This document shows positions 44,838 through 57,384 of a DNA stretch of 64,000 nt, piece by piece. The translations under genes and the position numbers were made by a program. Position 1 is the first letter of the stretch, and every line of letters begins with the position of its first letter. The notes beneath the pieces were generated by a model. It made no database searches and was not told where the DNA came from. It saw only the letters and a program-made list of their open reading frames with translations. Origin of the DNA: Amaurobius ferox (taxonomy: Eukaryota > Arthropoda > Arachnida > Araneae > Amaurobiidae). The stretch spans positions 163,091,250 to 163,155,249 of the forward strand of contig OX578135.1 in assembly GCA_951213105.1 (NCBI GenBank), given 5' to 3'.

Positions 44838-47800
44838 TGGTTAACTGTTTTATGGCCTTTCTGTAATGCTTCCTTATATTGAAGAGTTACATATTCCGTT
44901 GCCGTGTCATTACTGTCACGGTGGTAGAACCAACCCTGTGCTGCTTTTGGTAAAAAAGAGAAAAAAATTCTGTTAGGATTGGCATTTTCATTTGTTTCCT
45001 GTTTGTTTTAGACTTATGCTTTACATGTCTCGGCCTGTTTTAAAATATTTTCTCTTTTAAAATTATTTTAATTTTGCTTTAAAAATTTAAAATTCTGCGT
45101 TTTATCATTGTATATTCCTAGAACTTTCATACCATTTATACAATTTTTAATTTCTTTTTGCCGAATGCATCCTTTTATCACAGACTTGGTCTCGTCCACT
45201 GCTCGAACATTATGTTTCATTACTTAACCTGTTTAATATTTGTACTTAATTTGAATTTAAATCCTTACTATAACGTAGTTTTCTGAGTTCTATATTCTTT
45301 GGTAGATTTTTAAATTTTTCTTCACACTTATATCTGGTGAAGTGTTGTGTTTGACTGAACTCGGCTACAGCTTGAGAACCATTTATTAAAATCTGTTTCC
45401 TTTCTTAAAGGAATTTTAAATAATTTTATTTAAACTTAATTTACAGGCACTTAAAAATGATTCCATACACATTCTTTTTTACACTTTTTTCTGTGTTTTT
45501 TCTTCCATTTCCCTGATAAAACTTGAATTATTTTACGCTAATCTACAGCGATTGATTATACTGTTTTGGAACGTCATTTCTGTTATGGTGGCAGAACGGA
45601 CCCCGTGCTGCATTTGACAAAAATGTATGTCATACATGTCTCGTGTATTTTATGTATGCTTTCCTTTAAACTTGTCTCTCTTTTTTTTTAAATTTGTTTC
45701 CGCTCTGGACTTAAGTTTGACCATTTGTTCAAAAATTTAATTTTAATATGCTCTTGTTTTTTCTGTAAACTTTGTTAATGTAGACTTTTCATTACAGTTT
45801 TTATGGGGTCATTTCTGTCGCTGTTGAATTTATTACTGCTTTTGGCCTGAATATAATTTTATTTTTTTTTGTTTTTCCTTTTTGTTTACCTTGGCGATGT
45901 TCAGAGTGGTTTAATGTATAATCTTGTTAACTGTTCTGTACGGTGCCCAAAACTTAGAATTTGATTGTCTTAAAATGAGAGCTTCTCCTTTGTTAAAAAA
46001 TTTAACATTCTTTATGCTCTTTTTACAGTTTTGTTTAAACTTGTCATTTTGAGACTTGTCAACTTTAATTTGCTCGCTGCCGTTTCTTGGATTTTAACTT
46101 AGAATTTAACAGTTTGCCTAATCTAAAAACTTAATAGCTGCCTTTTCGTGGAATTTATTAAATTTAAACGAGAGCATCTCCTTTGATAAAATTGCTTACT
46201 ATCGTTCTCTTTTCATCTTAATCTTTTTGTTAACCCTGGCGACATTTTGGGCCCCATCATTGTTATGAAACGTTTATATTTTTTACTGTTTATGTTATGC
46301 TTTGTACCTATATTTTGTATTTTGGTTATGGTTGGAGCACCGTTTTTTTTTTTTTAAGCTCTTTTAAAAATATTAGATTTGCTCTCAAGGGTTTCTGTGG
46401 GAAACCCTTGTAACCCTGTTATTTCATACCTTTTTAACTTTTTTCCTTGCTTTTTGGCTTTTTAACTATGTTTTTTGTATCTTTGTTCTTTGTTGGAGAG
46501 AGTGTTGGTGTTTTTTTTTTTTTTATTATTATTATTATTTTTTATTTATTTATTTTTCTGAACCATGGCTTCTTTGCTGCTGGGCTCGCCGGTTGAACAT
46601 TTGTATCGTATATCTTTTTTCCTGGTGGTCCCTTGGGAGGGGGACCTCTGGGTTGAACTCTTGGGGAGTCTTTGGAGAGAGACTCTCCTTCTTTTCATTT
46701 TTTTTAAACCTGTTTGCCCTTTCGGGATTTTACACTTATTCATATATTCCTTGTATTCCTGTTCAGCTTTGCATTTTTTTTTTTTTTAAATCCCTGGGCT
46801 GGCTGGTCTCTCTGTGTTCTTTCCTGGAGGTCTTTAGGGAGGGGGATCGCTGAGTTATTATTTTCTTGGGAAGTCCTTTGAGGGAGGGGGGACTTCCTTT
46901 GATTGCGTTCTTTCATCTTTTAACCTTGTTAGCCCTTTCGGGGCTAAATAACTGCATTTTTTCTCATTGCTACTCCTGTCCTGCTTTGAAGTTTCCGAGG
47001 AATTTTTTTTTTTTCTCTGGGTGTGGGTGTGTTTGCTTGTGTGTGGGTGTGTTTGCTTGTGGTTATCTTTTCTCGGATTCCTGCTCTGCAGCCGTCCGTT
47101 TTTCGGATTTTAAATTTTGCTTCTGGATTCCTGATTATCAGCCGTCCTCTTTTGGTTCATAAATTATTTGTTTTACCTGTGTTTTTCCTTTGTTTTACTT
47201 ATGTTTTACCTTTTCGCATTCCTGTTTTGCAGCCGTCCGCTTTTTGGCTTTCAAATTTTTCTAGGATTCCTGGTTTACAGCCATCCACTTTTGGTTTTAA
47301 ATTTTTTTATATTTAGTCATTTTTATCTCTGTTTATCTCTTGCTGTTTATTTCTCTTATTGTAACTTTTTTGTTTTTTCTTCTCGAATTCCTGCTCTGCA
47401 GCCGTCCATTTTTTGGCTTTAAATTTTTTCATTTGGATTCCTGGTGTACAGCCGTCTTTTTTTGGCCTTAAATTTCCTTGTTTTTTTTTAATCTTTGTTT
47501 TTATATCCTTGCTTTTATCTCTTAATTTCTTGCTTTTTGTTATTTCTTTTCGGATTCCTGTTCTGCAGCCGTCCGCTTTTTGGCTTTTAAATTTTCTCTT
47601 GGATTCCTGGTTTACAGCCGTCCGTTTTTGGCCCCTAAATTTTTTTTGCTTTCTTTTGTAATAAATTTTATTGTCTTGATGTAATAAATTTTAATATCTT
47701 GTAATAAATTTTATTAAATTTCTTTGAATATACTCTCTTTAACCTTGTCCTTTAACCACTTAACTTTGTTTGGTCACTTTAACCTTGTTTTATGTCTCTG

Positions 47801-48189
47801 TAAGAAGTCTATCATTTTTTCTTTTTAATTTCTGGTTTTTCAAACTTTGTCTTAACCCTTTTGTCTTCCAACCTTGACACTTTTCTTTTTCTGTATTCCC
47901 TTTTGTATTTTGTGTTAGGGTTTTTTCCCTTCGGGGTTTTCCCCTCTTTACAATTTTCTGCCTTTTGTCTCTCTTGTATTGCATTGTATTGCACTGTACT
48001 GTATTGTATTGTTTTTATGTTTTTTTTTGTCGTTGCCAATCTTTTGCTTGTCTTGATGTAACTACCTGTGCTGTGATTCAATTTTAATATGTATTGTAAT
48101 TTCTTGAATCTAAAATAAAGTTCCCAGCCACACACTTAGCAACAGTAAGCCTTCGGGTCTGTCGTGTGGTCTGGGTTTTAAACACTTCA
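44838..48189 (+). mobile_element. 3.35-kb non-coding T-rich retro-insert with SINE-like tail
   Basis: It is flanked by 15-base repeats actttgttcttatgg (44823-44837) and actttgtccttatgg (48190-48204), one mismatch, and integrase text resumes directly after. It starts tggttaactgttttatggcc and ends agtaagccttcgggtctgtc, then gtgtggtctgggttttaaac, the same tail as the fragment in hAT 1. An aataaa lies near 48113. It is strongly T-rich and has no convincing ORF. It may be the 3' untranslated part of an unseen LINE or a large LINE-mobilised non-autonomous element. Confidence 0.88.
47065..47650 (+). repeat. Internal repeats of the retro-insert
   Basis: Eight half-units alternate between two types: ggattcctgctctgcagccg and ggattcctggtttacagccg, each followed by tccgttttttggcttttaaa-type text. 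Pairs begin near 47077, 47217, 47385 and 47552. Long open frames across them are by-products of T-rich repetition. Confidence 0.85.
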
Positions 48190-48204
48190 ACTTTGTCCTT
48201 ATGG

Positions 48205-48788
48205 CACATAGAGTAGCAAAAAATAGTGTGAAAGGAGAGTCGCCTGCCTTTCTTTTGTTTGGTAGAGACATTACCTTACCTGAGGATTTACTATCTAATA
48301 TTAAGACACCAACCTTTGTCTCTGTACAAGATTATGCAGATGATTTGGTCATAAATGTGAAAAATTCCTTCAAAATTACCAATCAAAATTTAATTAGGGC
48401 AGCTGAACAACAGGAGAGTTATCAACATAAACATGCTGTCAACAAAAACATCAATGTCAGTGATTTAGTTTACTTGTACACTCCAGTCGTCCGCAACGGA
48501 CAAGCTTGAAAGTTGACTAATTTTAATAGGGGACCATATACAGTGATATCACAGAAAACAAATGTCAATTTCATGATCACTAATACTTGGTCTCCTTTTG
48601 ATACACAAACAGTTCATGTTAATAGGCTCACTCGTATTACAAGTAGAATGCAAGCACTTATGCCAACAGATCCTGCAAGTCAGGAACTCAACGACTCCAA
48701 TATCACTGATTCAGCTAGAAATTTACCTAGCAGTTCTAACAGTCCTGAGCATAGATATGTATTGAGACCTAGAATTCAATTGGGTTGA
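48205..48788 (+). pseudogene. gypsy 2 integrase C-terminal part
   Basis: Reading AHRVAKNSVKGESPAFLLFG, then RDITLPEDLL, ends the catalytic core region. After a TGA near 48508, FNRGPYTVISQKTNVNFMI is a GPY/F-type C-terminal module of Ty3/gypsy integrases, and RYVLRPRIQLG ends pol. No chromodomain or env follows. Confidence 0.85.
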
Positions 48789-49209
48789 AAATTTTCCCCA
48801 TCCTTTGATTTTGTCATTTCATTCATTTCATGTTTTTCAGTATTCATTCATTTTGTTACATATTTTTCAGTATTTATTCATTTTTATTAAAATTTCTGAA
48901 ACATTAGAACTGCCACAGGTACACCTTAAGTGGTTGATACTTTTAGAATGTTTCATTTGCATTTTCCATATTTTGTAATATCCAATCTTGTACATATCTT
49001 GTACATATCCAATCTTGTACAGGAGAATCTAATGAATTATTTCTCCATTTGGAGTGGTGAAACATGGTTCTGCAAAGTAAACAGACAGAGCACTTCTCGC
49101 AGCATCAACAATTTTATAATTGAGTTCCGGGTCTCCTTTTGATTTTAGCTTTTAATGATTTCGTTGGTGAATTACAGGAATATAAGAGAGTATTTTTTGG
49201 GGGGGTGGG
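48789..49209 (+). other. gypsy 2 3' region before the piggyBac
   Basis: T-rich sequence with short direct repeats (ttgtacatatccaatcttgtaca region near 49000, where catatcttgtacatatccaa repeats). A run of G lies at 49197-49217. The left end of the piggyBac could not be found here. Confidence 0.45.
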
Positions 49210-50606
49210 GGAGGGGGGTAAAGGAATATGCGACAGTGAAATGGTTAGGTTATTTCGGATAAAATATGGCTGGTTTGAGACGTTTCCTTTCTGTGGAAGA
49301 ATATACGCGTATGGTAAACGAACCAGACAGTAATGAAAGCAATGCAGATAGTAAAGATTCGTGGAACAGTGTTATTTCTGATGATGAATCTGAAAATGCA
49401 ATTGATTCTTTAGATTCTGAGCGTACTATTATTACAATGCCGCCAGTTTCAGTTGCTGTTTTTTCGAATGATGTTTGGACATGTGATTTGAAAGATCTGA
49501 ATTCTTTGGAGTTTTTGAACATACCTGGAATAAATTACAATATCATGCCGCCTAATTTAGATAAGGAACTTGATTTTTTTAGCATATTTTTTTATGATGA
49601 ACTAGTAGAATTTATCGTAAAAGCAACTAATGAATTTGCAAAGAAAAAAATGGGAGAAAAATCTCCTCTCTCCTTCCACATCGAAGACGCCATCTGTTTT
49701 AAATGTATTCACACCTGTGACAGGAAACGAATTTTGTGTGTTTCTCGCACTAGTAGTTTTGACGAGCATTGTCAGAAAACCAAATCTTAAAATGTATTTT
49801 TCTAAGAATCCAATTATCAGTACTCCTTTTTTCAATTCAGTTATGTGTCGCGATTGATTTATAGGAATATTACGTTACCTTCATTTTACTCTTGATAGTA
49901 ATGCCCAAAAACTAGATAAATTGAAACCCATGTTAGATGCATTAGTTTCAAAATTTAAATCTATATACACTCCTAGAAGAAATGTGTTCATTGATAAATC
50001 TTTATTCTCATGGAAAGGAAGGCTGGGATTTCATAAATATATCCCCTCGAAAAGGTCCAGATATGGAATAAAAATATATAAATTATCAGAATCAGAATCA
50101 GGCTATATATGGAATTTCCTTGTGTATACTGAAAAGGACACGGAATTATCAAGCTCTGATGGTGGGTATGGAGAACGTGTTGTGAAAACACTTCTAAATG
50201 AACTTTTAGGAAAAGGATATACTTTGTATTTGGATAAATTTTTTACCTCTTCTGTACTCGCAAAGTATTTGTTGTCTAAGAATACGCATATATGTGGTAC
50301 AGTTTTAAAAAATCGGAAGGACATGCCAAAGAATTATCCATCTGTACCTAAAACATATATACACTAAAATTTTTAATATTTTGATAAAAGAAAATTTGTA
50401 TGAAAAATATACATCAAATAGAAAATAAGTATTTCCTTTCTTCCTGAAAAAAGTAGAATGCTGTGTTGAACAGGTGATTTTTAGTGATTTTTTTTCGAAA
50501 GTTAGGCTTACCGCAAAAAATTAGCCGTCTTTTGGGAACAGTTCGGAAACGAAGCGCTCCGTCCTTTGGGCCATGGCAGTTTTGGAATGCCGCCGTCCTG
50601 AAAGGG
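49210..50606 (+). mobile_element. Truncated piggyBac-type transposon
   Basis: A broken transposase is followed by a right end ccgtcctgaaaggg and TTAA (50607-50610). The CCCTTTC-type terminus next to TTAA is the piggyBac signature. A matching left terminus was not seen, and the C-terminal third of the transposase is missing, so internal or 5' deletions have occurred. Confidence 0.8.
49266..50367 (+). pseudogene. piggyBac transposase, frameshifted and C-terminally deleted
   Basis: Begins MAGLRRFLSVEEYTRMVNEP with an acidic, serine-rich N-terminus (DSNESNADSKDS), common in this family. A frame change near 49690-49720 leads to GNEFCVFLALVVLTSIVRKP, and another leads to LDKLKPMLDALVSKFKSIYT. The core has VFIDKSLFSWKGRLGFHKYI, SKRSRYGIKIYKL and YTLYLDKFFTSS. 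The catalytic D residues of the first (normally DE) and second blocks are visible, with K in place of E after the first. The third D and the C-terminal cysteine-rich domain are absent. Confidence 0.88.
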
Positions 50607-50610
50607 TTAA

Positions 50611-51202
50611 CAGGCAAAAATTTGTGTTTAGTCAATTTAATAGAACATTTAGGAGTGTATACTGCTGTAAGTCTACAATATTTTTTGGAATGATCTCGCT
50701 GGTTCAAGTCTTTCCTGTTCAAGTTAATTTTCCCTCCTTTACCTGCAGAGTATATGGCTCCATCATATCTGTTTGGAAAATTTTTATTTCTTTTAGTTGG
50801 GGAGAACTTGGCTGGGCACTCTTTCTATTGAAGGTATTCATCCGATTACCATTGGTTCTTTGACTTTTTTTTTTAGATTTTTCCTCACCTTTTCTGGGAT
50901 GATGTCCGATTTGTTCAAATGTAAGAAGACATAATTTCATTGTTTTTGTTTTTCATTTCATTTACCTTTTCACAAGTACTTTCACATTTTTGTTATTTGA
51001 AACCACAGTGTTTCACCCATTTCAGTTTGTACAATTTTGTTTTATTTTTAGGTTTTATACATGTTTTACATCTTGACTGCTTCATAGTCTCCTGTGCCTA
51101 AAATTGTGAGATTTTTTTTTATACTTTTGGTCCTGTTTTTAGTTAATTAAAAATTTTTTTCTGCAAAACAAAAATTTGAAGGTGGTCATCAGGGAGGTAA
51201 TA
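50611..51202 (+). other. gypsy 2 3' untranslated region and purine tract
   Basis: T-rich DNA ends with catcagggaggtaata immediately before the LTR start, a plausible polypurine tract for plus-strand priming. No gene was seen. Confidence 0.6.
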
Positions 51203-51780
51203 TGTTAATGCAATTTCTGAGGAAGTTAAATTAGCATGCTCTTAAAGCAATAATAAATAATTTTTATCTTATTTAAGCTAATAAATTTACAATGTTTACA
51301 ACTTTAAATATATCATAATCTTAATTATAACTCTTAAATGAAAAGTAAACAAGTAACTCTTAACTAAAGGATAACTAAACTAAAATAACTCACCTTTTTA
51401 ATGAATATTAAAGTTCCAAACTAATAACTCTTATTGAATCTTATGTTTGTTTACCTTTAGTGTACTTAAAACTGAGCGAAGTGGTTAGACTACCTGCAAG
51501 TGCGGTTGCGGCAACGATGTAATTTGGCTGCCGTCAAGTGTGGACGTGCATTGAGCTACCTGCCAGTGGGCTACCGTCAAATTAACCGGATGGTTGTTGT
51601 CTTACGGCAGAAGGTAGCAAATTATTATATTTTGTTTACTAACGTTAGACAACAGTGTTATTTAAATTGTAATTCTTCAAATATATTTGAAAATAAATTT
51701 CCGATAAAAGAGTCAAATTTTACGGGTTCTAGCTCCCTTTTTCCACTTCTATTTCTCTGAAAATAAAATATAATAATCTT
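51203..51780 (+). repeat. gypsy 2 3' LTR (right end approximate)
   Basis: Begins tgttaatgcaatttctgagg and matches the 5' fragment for its first 125 bases. It continues with gtttgtttacctttagtgta, a G+C-richer part (gtgcggttgcggcaacgatg) and aataaatttccg. The end was not fixed because the 5' LTR is incomplete. Confidence 0.7.
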
Positions 51781-53515
51781 TCCAAACTTTTTCAGAAACT
51801 TGACAAGAAGTATTTGATCATAAAATTTTCCAATTAATAGACCCGAGTTTTAATTTTATGCTGATGTTGAAAAAGGCATAGCATAAACTTAAGCTTTTTA
51901 TATGATTTAACTGTTAATATTTCCTTTTTGTTCAAATTTTTAATAAAACTTTTTTTAACGACTAAACAGTAGTAAGATTTGAAATTTAAAATAAGTATAA
52001 ATGTAGGATAGCTTCTTTCAATGTATTGTGTAAACTTTTAATCCTAAGATAATGCATTAAAATATTATGATACAGTACGCGACCTCTTATCCGGCGTCCC
52101 AATATCCGGACGCTCCCAAAACCGGAATTCGGCAAAATAATGCAAAATTCTGCACCAACAAGCGATTGTTTGCCAATTATTGTGCCAAATAGCAAGATTT
52201 TTTGTTTAAAATCCCACCAAATGCTTTTTTGTCTTAATTAGCAATATTAATAAAAAAAAAAATGCCTTCAAACCTACATTTTTCCAGGGTTTGAAATAGG
52301 ACGTGCGAACCGTGTAGAAAAAAATGCTGCGTGAAAATTTGCGTGCACTCGTTACTCGTTGCCCCTGGTCCTTTTTAAATTTCGAAAACAAATGCGAGGA
52401 ATTCTCGTGAGTGCGAATAAAAAGCAGGAATGAAAATATTACGCGGATCATGTTCTTTCCGGGAAGTACCGCATCTCCATAGCGTAACTCCACTTTTCCG
52501 AAAAACATCCAAAGTAGCTCAGTTTTTCCCGAAAATTTACTAAGCGACTGCATTCCATTCTTCACTAGTTATGGATATGGCTCCTGTATATATAGGAGTC
52601 TTAGTTACTGACAAGTTGCAGCAAGGCGCTTTTTAAATGGCGTTTCATTTTTTTTCTGTTGTATAGGGCAGAGCACACTAGGCACAAAGGTTTAGATTTT
52701 TCCGAATTCATTACATATTTTTTTCTGGGCTTTGTTCGGGGACTTTGATTTTCTGTAAAAGTATTCCAACTTTTTCGCTAGAAATATTCCGATATCGCTA
52801 AAGAAATCCTATTTGCTTTGTCTAAGCCTTTCAAACGTGATATGCCGCACAGAATTCACACTATTTTGCAAAATTTAATAAACATTTATTGGAAAAGATG
52901 AAAAAAAAAGTCATCAGCGCATTTGCGAGATGATTGAAAGTTTGTTTAAGTAAGGAATTACCGAAATTAATGAGAGTTAACTTTTACCGAAATGCGAAGA
53001 AAAATATAGCAGCTATAAACTGTCATTCAGGGCCTTCTGATTGATCTCTTTAAATACTTAACCTAAGCAATAAACTTGTCATTTTCTCGGGAAAACCCGA
53101 TTTTTTTTTCATCTCCGTGGAAATATGAACATCTTCAATATTTTAAGAAACGTTGATGGAATTCTAACATCAAAATCATTTTCAATTAAATCCTATTATT
53201 TGGATGAAAATGGCTATTTTGGACTGAAAATTGACCCTAGCAAAAAATTCCACTGTAGTATATTTATGGGGTTTTAACGTGTTACATTACATTTATTAAT
53301 TAGTAATTTATAAAAGACAGAATTTTTTTATTTAAACACGATCGCCGGTATATTTCGTTTTATTTTTAATATTTTCCATTTTTTCAATCTGTTTTCATCC
53401 ACTAATATTTTTATATTTTTTGTGCTTTTTATGCTGGGATATTATCTATTAAACATATTGTTGATGAAATCGAGATATATGTTTATGATAAAGAAATTAA
53501 TTTTTTTTTATTTAT
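51781..53515. other. A+T-rich stretch with a lone pogo/Tigger-like end
   Basis: At 52073, after TA, cagtacgcgacctcttatcc, then ggcgtcccaatatccgg, resembles a Tigger/jerky-type terminal repeat. No inverted partner was found nearby, so it is a one-ended fragment. Nothing else was recognised. Confidence 0.45.
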
Positions 53516-53519
53516 TCAG

Positions 53520-53681
53520 GCATTTAGAATTATAAGACTTATTAGAAATACATTTGAAGAGCATAAATTAGAATTTGATATATTTGTACCCATAGTTGAA
53601 TCTCTCATTTCAATTAAAAATGAACATCCTTCACATCTAAAGTTTATTAAAAGTATAAAATATTTTGAAACATATGAATAA
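53520..53681 (+). CDS. Candidate terminal coding exon, unidentified
   Basis: A strong acceptor (ttttttttatttattcag) precedes 53 codons and TAA: AFRIIRLIRNTFEEHKLEFD, then IFVPIVESLISIKNEHPSHL and KFIKSIKYFETYE. The text is rich in helical, amphipathic residues, like the end of a helical-repeat protein. An aataaa overlaps the stop. No upstream exon was recognised and no family is known to me. It could be chance. Confidence 0.4.
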   Translation, partial: AFRIIRLIRNTFEEHKLEFDIFVPIVESLISIKNEHPSHLKFIKSIKYFETYE

Positions 53682-56041
53682 AGGTGCTTCTGCGGAAATA
53701 TGAGATGTATATGGTGAGGGCCCACTTTAGTTGAAATGTTCCAAAAAAAGACTTCTAATAACTAACCTGAATAATCAACATTTTTTCAGACATTTTTCTC
53801 TTTCAAAAATTTTCTTAATCACTAAATTTGATATTATAATGCATTTTAGTTAACAAAGTATATCTTTTCATATGGATTGTAAAAAATCTTTATTTAATAC
53901 ATGTTTTTAAAATGAATTATAATTTTCCATAACATTTTAGACCATTACAGTAAGTTTTAGAAAAAGTGTTCCGAAGAAATTTTAAAGTGATATTGTAATC
54001 AGATTTTTTTTCATTTCTTTTTTATTGAAATCATTTTTAATAATATTTAATAAATATCTACAAATATATGTGATTATATTTAAATATATAGTAAGTGTAA
54101 TAAGTAAAAAACATTTCATTTTTAAATGTTTTACATGAGAAACACAAGGAAAATCACATTGAATTGAATTTATTTTTTTAATATCTAGTTTTAAATTTAT
54201 GCATAAATTTTGGAATAACTCAATTCTGTAAATATGCATTAAAGGCAATAAAATTATAAATTAAATCACCAAAACTTGTCAGAAAAACTAAATAAAAAAT
54301 CACCAATAAAATGTAATGAATTTTCCTTTTTAACTATATCAAATTTAAACCCATATTTTTCTTTGAAAAAGAACGAGGCTCAGAAGTTTTTTTATTTTAT
54401 ATATTAGCTCACATATTAAAGAACATTTTCTAAGGAAAATTAACTTCCAATCAGTAGTTCCTTTTTTTGTATAAGCTGTTTTATTTCTGTCCATTTTTCC
54501 AAAATCTTTAAATTCTTCACACTTTCAAAGCATGTAAAAATAAAAATTTATGGATATTTTGTAATTTACATACTCTACTTAATAACTGTATAAAGTTTCA
54601 TGACTATAATTATAAATAAAGGTTAATTAAAATAATTTTCCTAATAACAATGCTTTTTACCAAAGTTGTTATTATGGGATCTCAATCAAATTTCAAACTC
54701 ATGTATTCTTGAAACTAAAGTAGGTAGGTAGTTCACATTTTCAGGATTTTCATAGTTCAAGTTGATAAACTTTTATGCCAACTTTTGTTAAAATCTGAGT
54801 CGGTGGATTTCATTTTTGAAAAAACTGGATAATTTCACATGGAATGGCCTGCAACTTTTATTTAGTTTTGGCTGACCATACTTTAGATTAGTTCATGGAC
54901 CACATACAGAAATCTTGTAGCCTAATACTTTAAAAAGCATTGCCCTCAGTAAGAGAAAAAATTAATTTCAAACACACTGAATATGAGCATTATGAGTTGC
55001 TATTTCAAACATCCACTTTTCATTATTCTTTCATCACTAATCACAATTAGTCACAATTTTGCCAAATAAATTTCACATCTGTCTATTGCACAAGTTTTGG
55101 TATTTGCATTCTAAGTCTAGTTATTAATTATTTTCATACTTTTTTTATCATCTTGGATATTTACATACATGTCTTGCAATAATAATTTACTTAAAAACAG
55201 TGCTTATATATAATAAAAAAAAGACCACAAATTAAATATGAACTAGCTCATTTGCATACAGAAATAAAATGCAAGATGTGTATATAATTGATACTGAATT
55301 GTTACAATATACAATAAACAAAAATATCTGGATATATGTTGACTGTCTCTGTGCAGTTACTATAATAAAAATATTAATAAGTCACATTAATAAAACTACA
55401 CGCACACACATTCATTTTACAACATTACCTATTAAATGCATGATATAAGTTATTATCAAATGCTCTATGTTTAGATCAAGCTTAAAGCTTTTAAATGTTC
55501 TTTATTATCCAAATTTTTTTAATTTCTTAAGATACATTGCTTTCTATTGACTCATGTGATTAATGTTTCACTATACAAATTAAAATACAACAAGTCCATA
55601 CTATTTTGCTGGATGCTTTATTAATTTAAAATATATGCTTAAATTATATCCAAAATGTGCTGCATTTTTCTTCACATTTACCTTTATTTTAATATGCTAC
55701 AATACACCCACACAAAAGCAATGAACACTCTTGTATCATAATCAACATAATATTAAAAATTATTGGCCAGTGTAATGGCATCAGCTTGACTTTACTTCTT
55801 TAGAAATATCACCATGCTGGCACTGACTTAAGTCAGTTATATAACTAGAAATAACACTCTGCAAAGTGTACTGAATTCCCAGAAAATAAAAGAAAACAGC
55901 TTTCTGAAATCTTATTTTTCTTTAAATGAGAGTCTGATAAGATGCTTAAATTATTGACATATATAACCTGCAGACATTTTTCACAAATACTGCAAATCTA
56001 TTACAATTTCAATATTTCATTTTACCATCAAATTCAGACGG
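53682..56041. other. A+T-rich stretch, nothing recognised
   Basis: Very A+T-rich with homopolymer runs. No open frame, domain or paired repeat was seen on either strand. Confidence 0.5.
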
Positions 56042-56564
56042 CAGGGATCATAGTAGATTTTCTAAAAATTTTAGGTAGGAATTTAAGGTATTTTTTTCAA
56101 AATTTTAGGAAAATTTTAGAAGCTAATTTTTATTATTTCTATTATTAGTACTGTTTAATTACCGTTCTTTTCATTAATTAAAGGAGAATTGATACAAAAA
56201 ACAAACATCATTGAAAGAAAAAGGTAATCTTTTGAATATTTTTCCTATTTCAATTTTCATTTTAATGCTCTGTAGACTTGAAAATTAAAATTATCACTTA
56301 GTATCCAGTGGCCACTTTATCACAGGTATTTTTTGTGTAAATATATACATACATTGTGTAAATATATACATACATACACACTATATATATGTATGTTATA
56401 AAAATGTTAGTTTAGTTTTCAAACAACTTTATATAAACAGAAAAAAAAAATCTTAATATAATTAACAAAAAAAGAATCCAAAGAGCTCAAAATCACATTT
56501 CAAATTTTTGAAGAATTGTAAAATAAAATACGGCCATAAGAGCAAAAATCTAGCTGATAAGTTA

Positions 56565-56720
56565 GTAGTTATTGCATGTAATGTACAAGGATTGCATGCA
56601 CCCGTGCAGCGGGCGGGCTTAAAGCAAATAATGCTAATAAAAGCTAATTTATTTTGGGAAAAGTGTTTATCTGTTAGCCTTGAACCCTCGTAGTGGGCTG
56701 GAACGCGATTGACAGCTATT
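56565..56720 (+). repeat. Segment duplicated at 57588-57710
   Basis: Both have gttattgcat, ggattgcatg, gctaataaaag, and cgcgattgacagctattta (second copy cgcgattgacagctacttaa). They are diverged and lie about 1 kb apart inside the TIR element. The second copy leads straight into the minisatellite. Confidence 0.6.
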
Positions 56721-57384
56721 TAAAATCTATGAAAATTGCATGTGCCCGTGCAGCGTGTTGGAAACTTTAAAATTTGAAGATAGCAAAGCACGCACTGTCA
56801 GAGTCAATAAGTGTTGGCTGGGTCATGAAAGTACACAAGTCCAGTTTTAAAGAAAAACTTCGTTCACTTCATTTGGTGAAAAACACAACTCGGCATATTA
56901 CACGTACCTGGTAATTTTCCATGCCGTAAAACATCAAAAATATACTATGTACAAAAGATTTTTAGTTGTAAATGACTAGACAGAGATTCCTTGAAGCATC
57001 TGGTAGTAAGTTACTATACTACCTCTATCACTTGCGTGTATTTCAGCCACTATCACTTGGCAAAGGGAAACCAAAGGATAAAACATCAGGAAAATATTTA
57101 AAGCGGCTTCCGAACGTTTGTAAGTAAATTTAACGTTCAATACATGCTGGTCCAAACTGACCACATCTGCATCCGTTTCGACTATTCACCGTCGTCAAAC
57201 GATATTCCGCAGTGCTTCTGTCAAATAAAACATTTCTGTCTGCCTGCATCAGACCATCAGTGTCTATCTCGTCTGACTTCTTCAGACGTCTGATCTCGAT
57301 CGAACCTTTCGACCTTCTCATTTGCTTCAAGAAACCTCTGCCCTATATATCCGAGAATGGGCAGTTCCGGAAACGCCCCCGGAT

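Larger units (their letters stand above)
34745..51780 (+). mobile_element. Ty3/gypsy retrotransposon 2 with many nested insertions
   Basis: Sequence of parts: partial 5' LTR, gag, protease, reverse transcriptase, RNase H, integrase, purine-rich tract and 3' LTR. Both LTR starts read tgtta then tttctgaggaagttaaatta. No env was seen. Nested within are an unknown block with a repeat array, two copies of a non-autonomous hAT, a SINE, a 3.35-kb retro-insert and a piggyBac. All genes are broken. Without the insertions the element would be roughly 6 kb. The outer 3' boundary is approximate. Confidence 0.8.

Noticed and set aside
46546..47661. Many overlapping open frames, some hydrophobic like membrane proteins
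   Set aside because: T-rich repeats of the 3.35-kb insert give Phe/Leu-rich frames without function.
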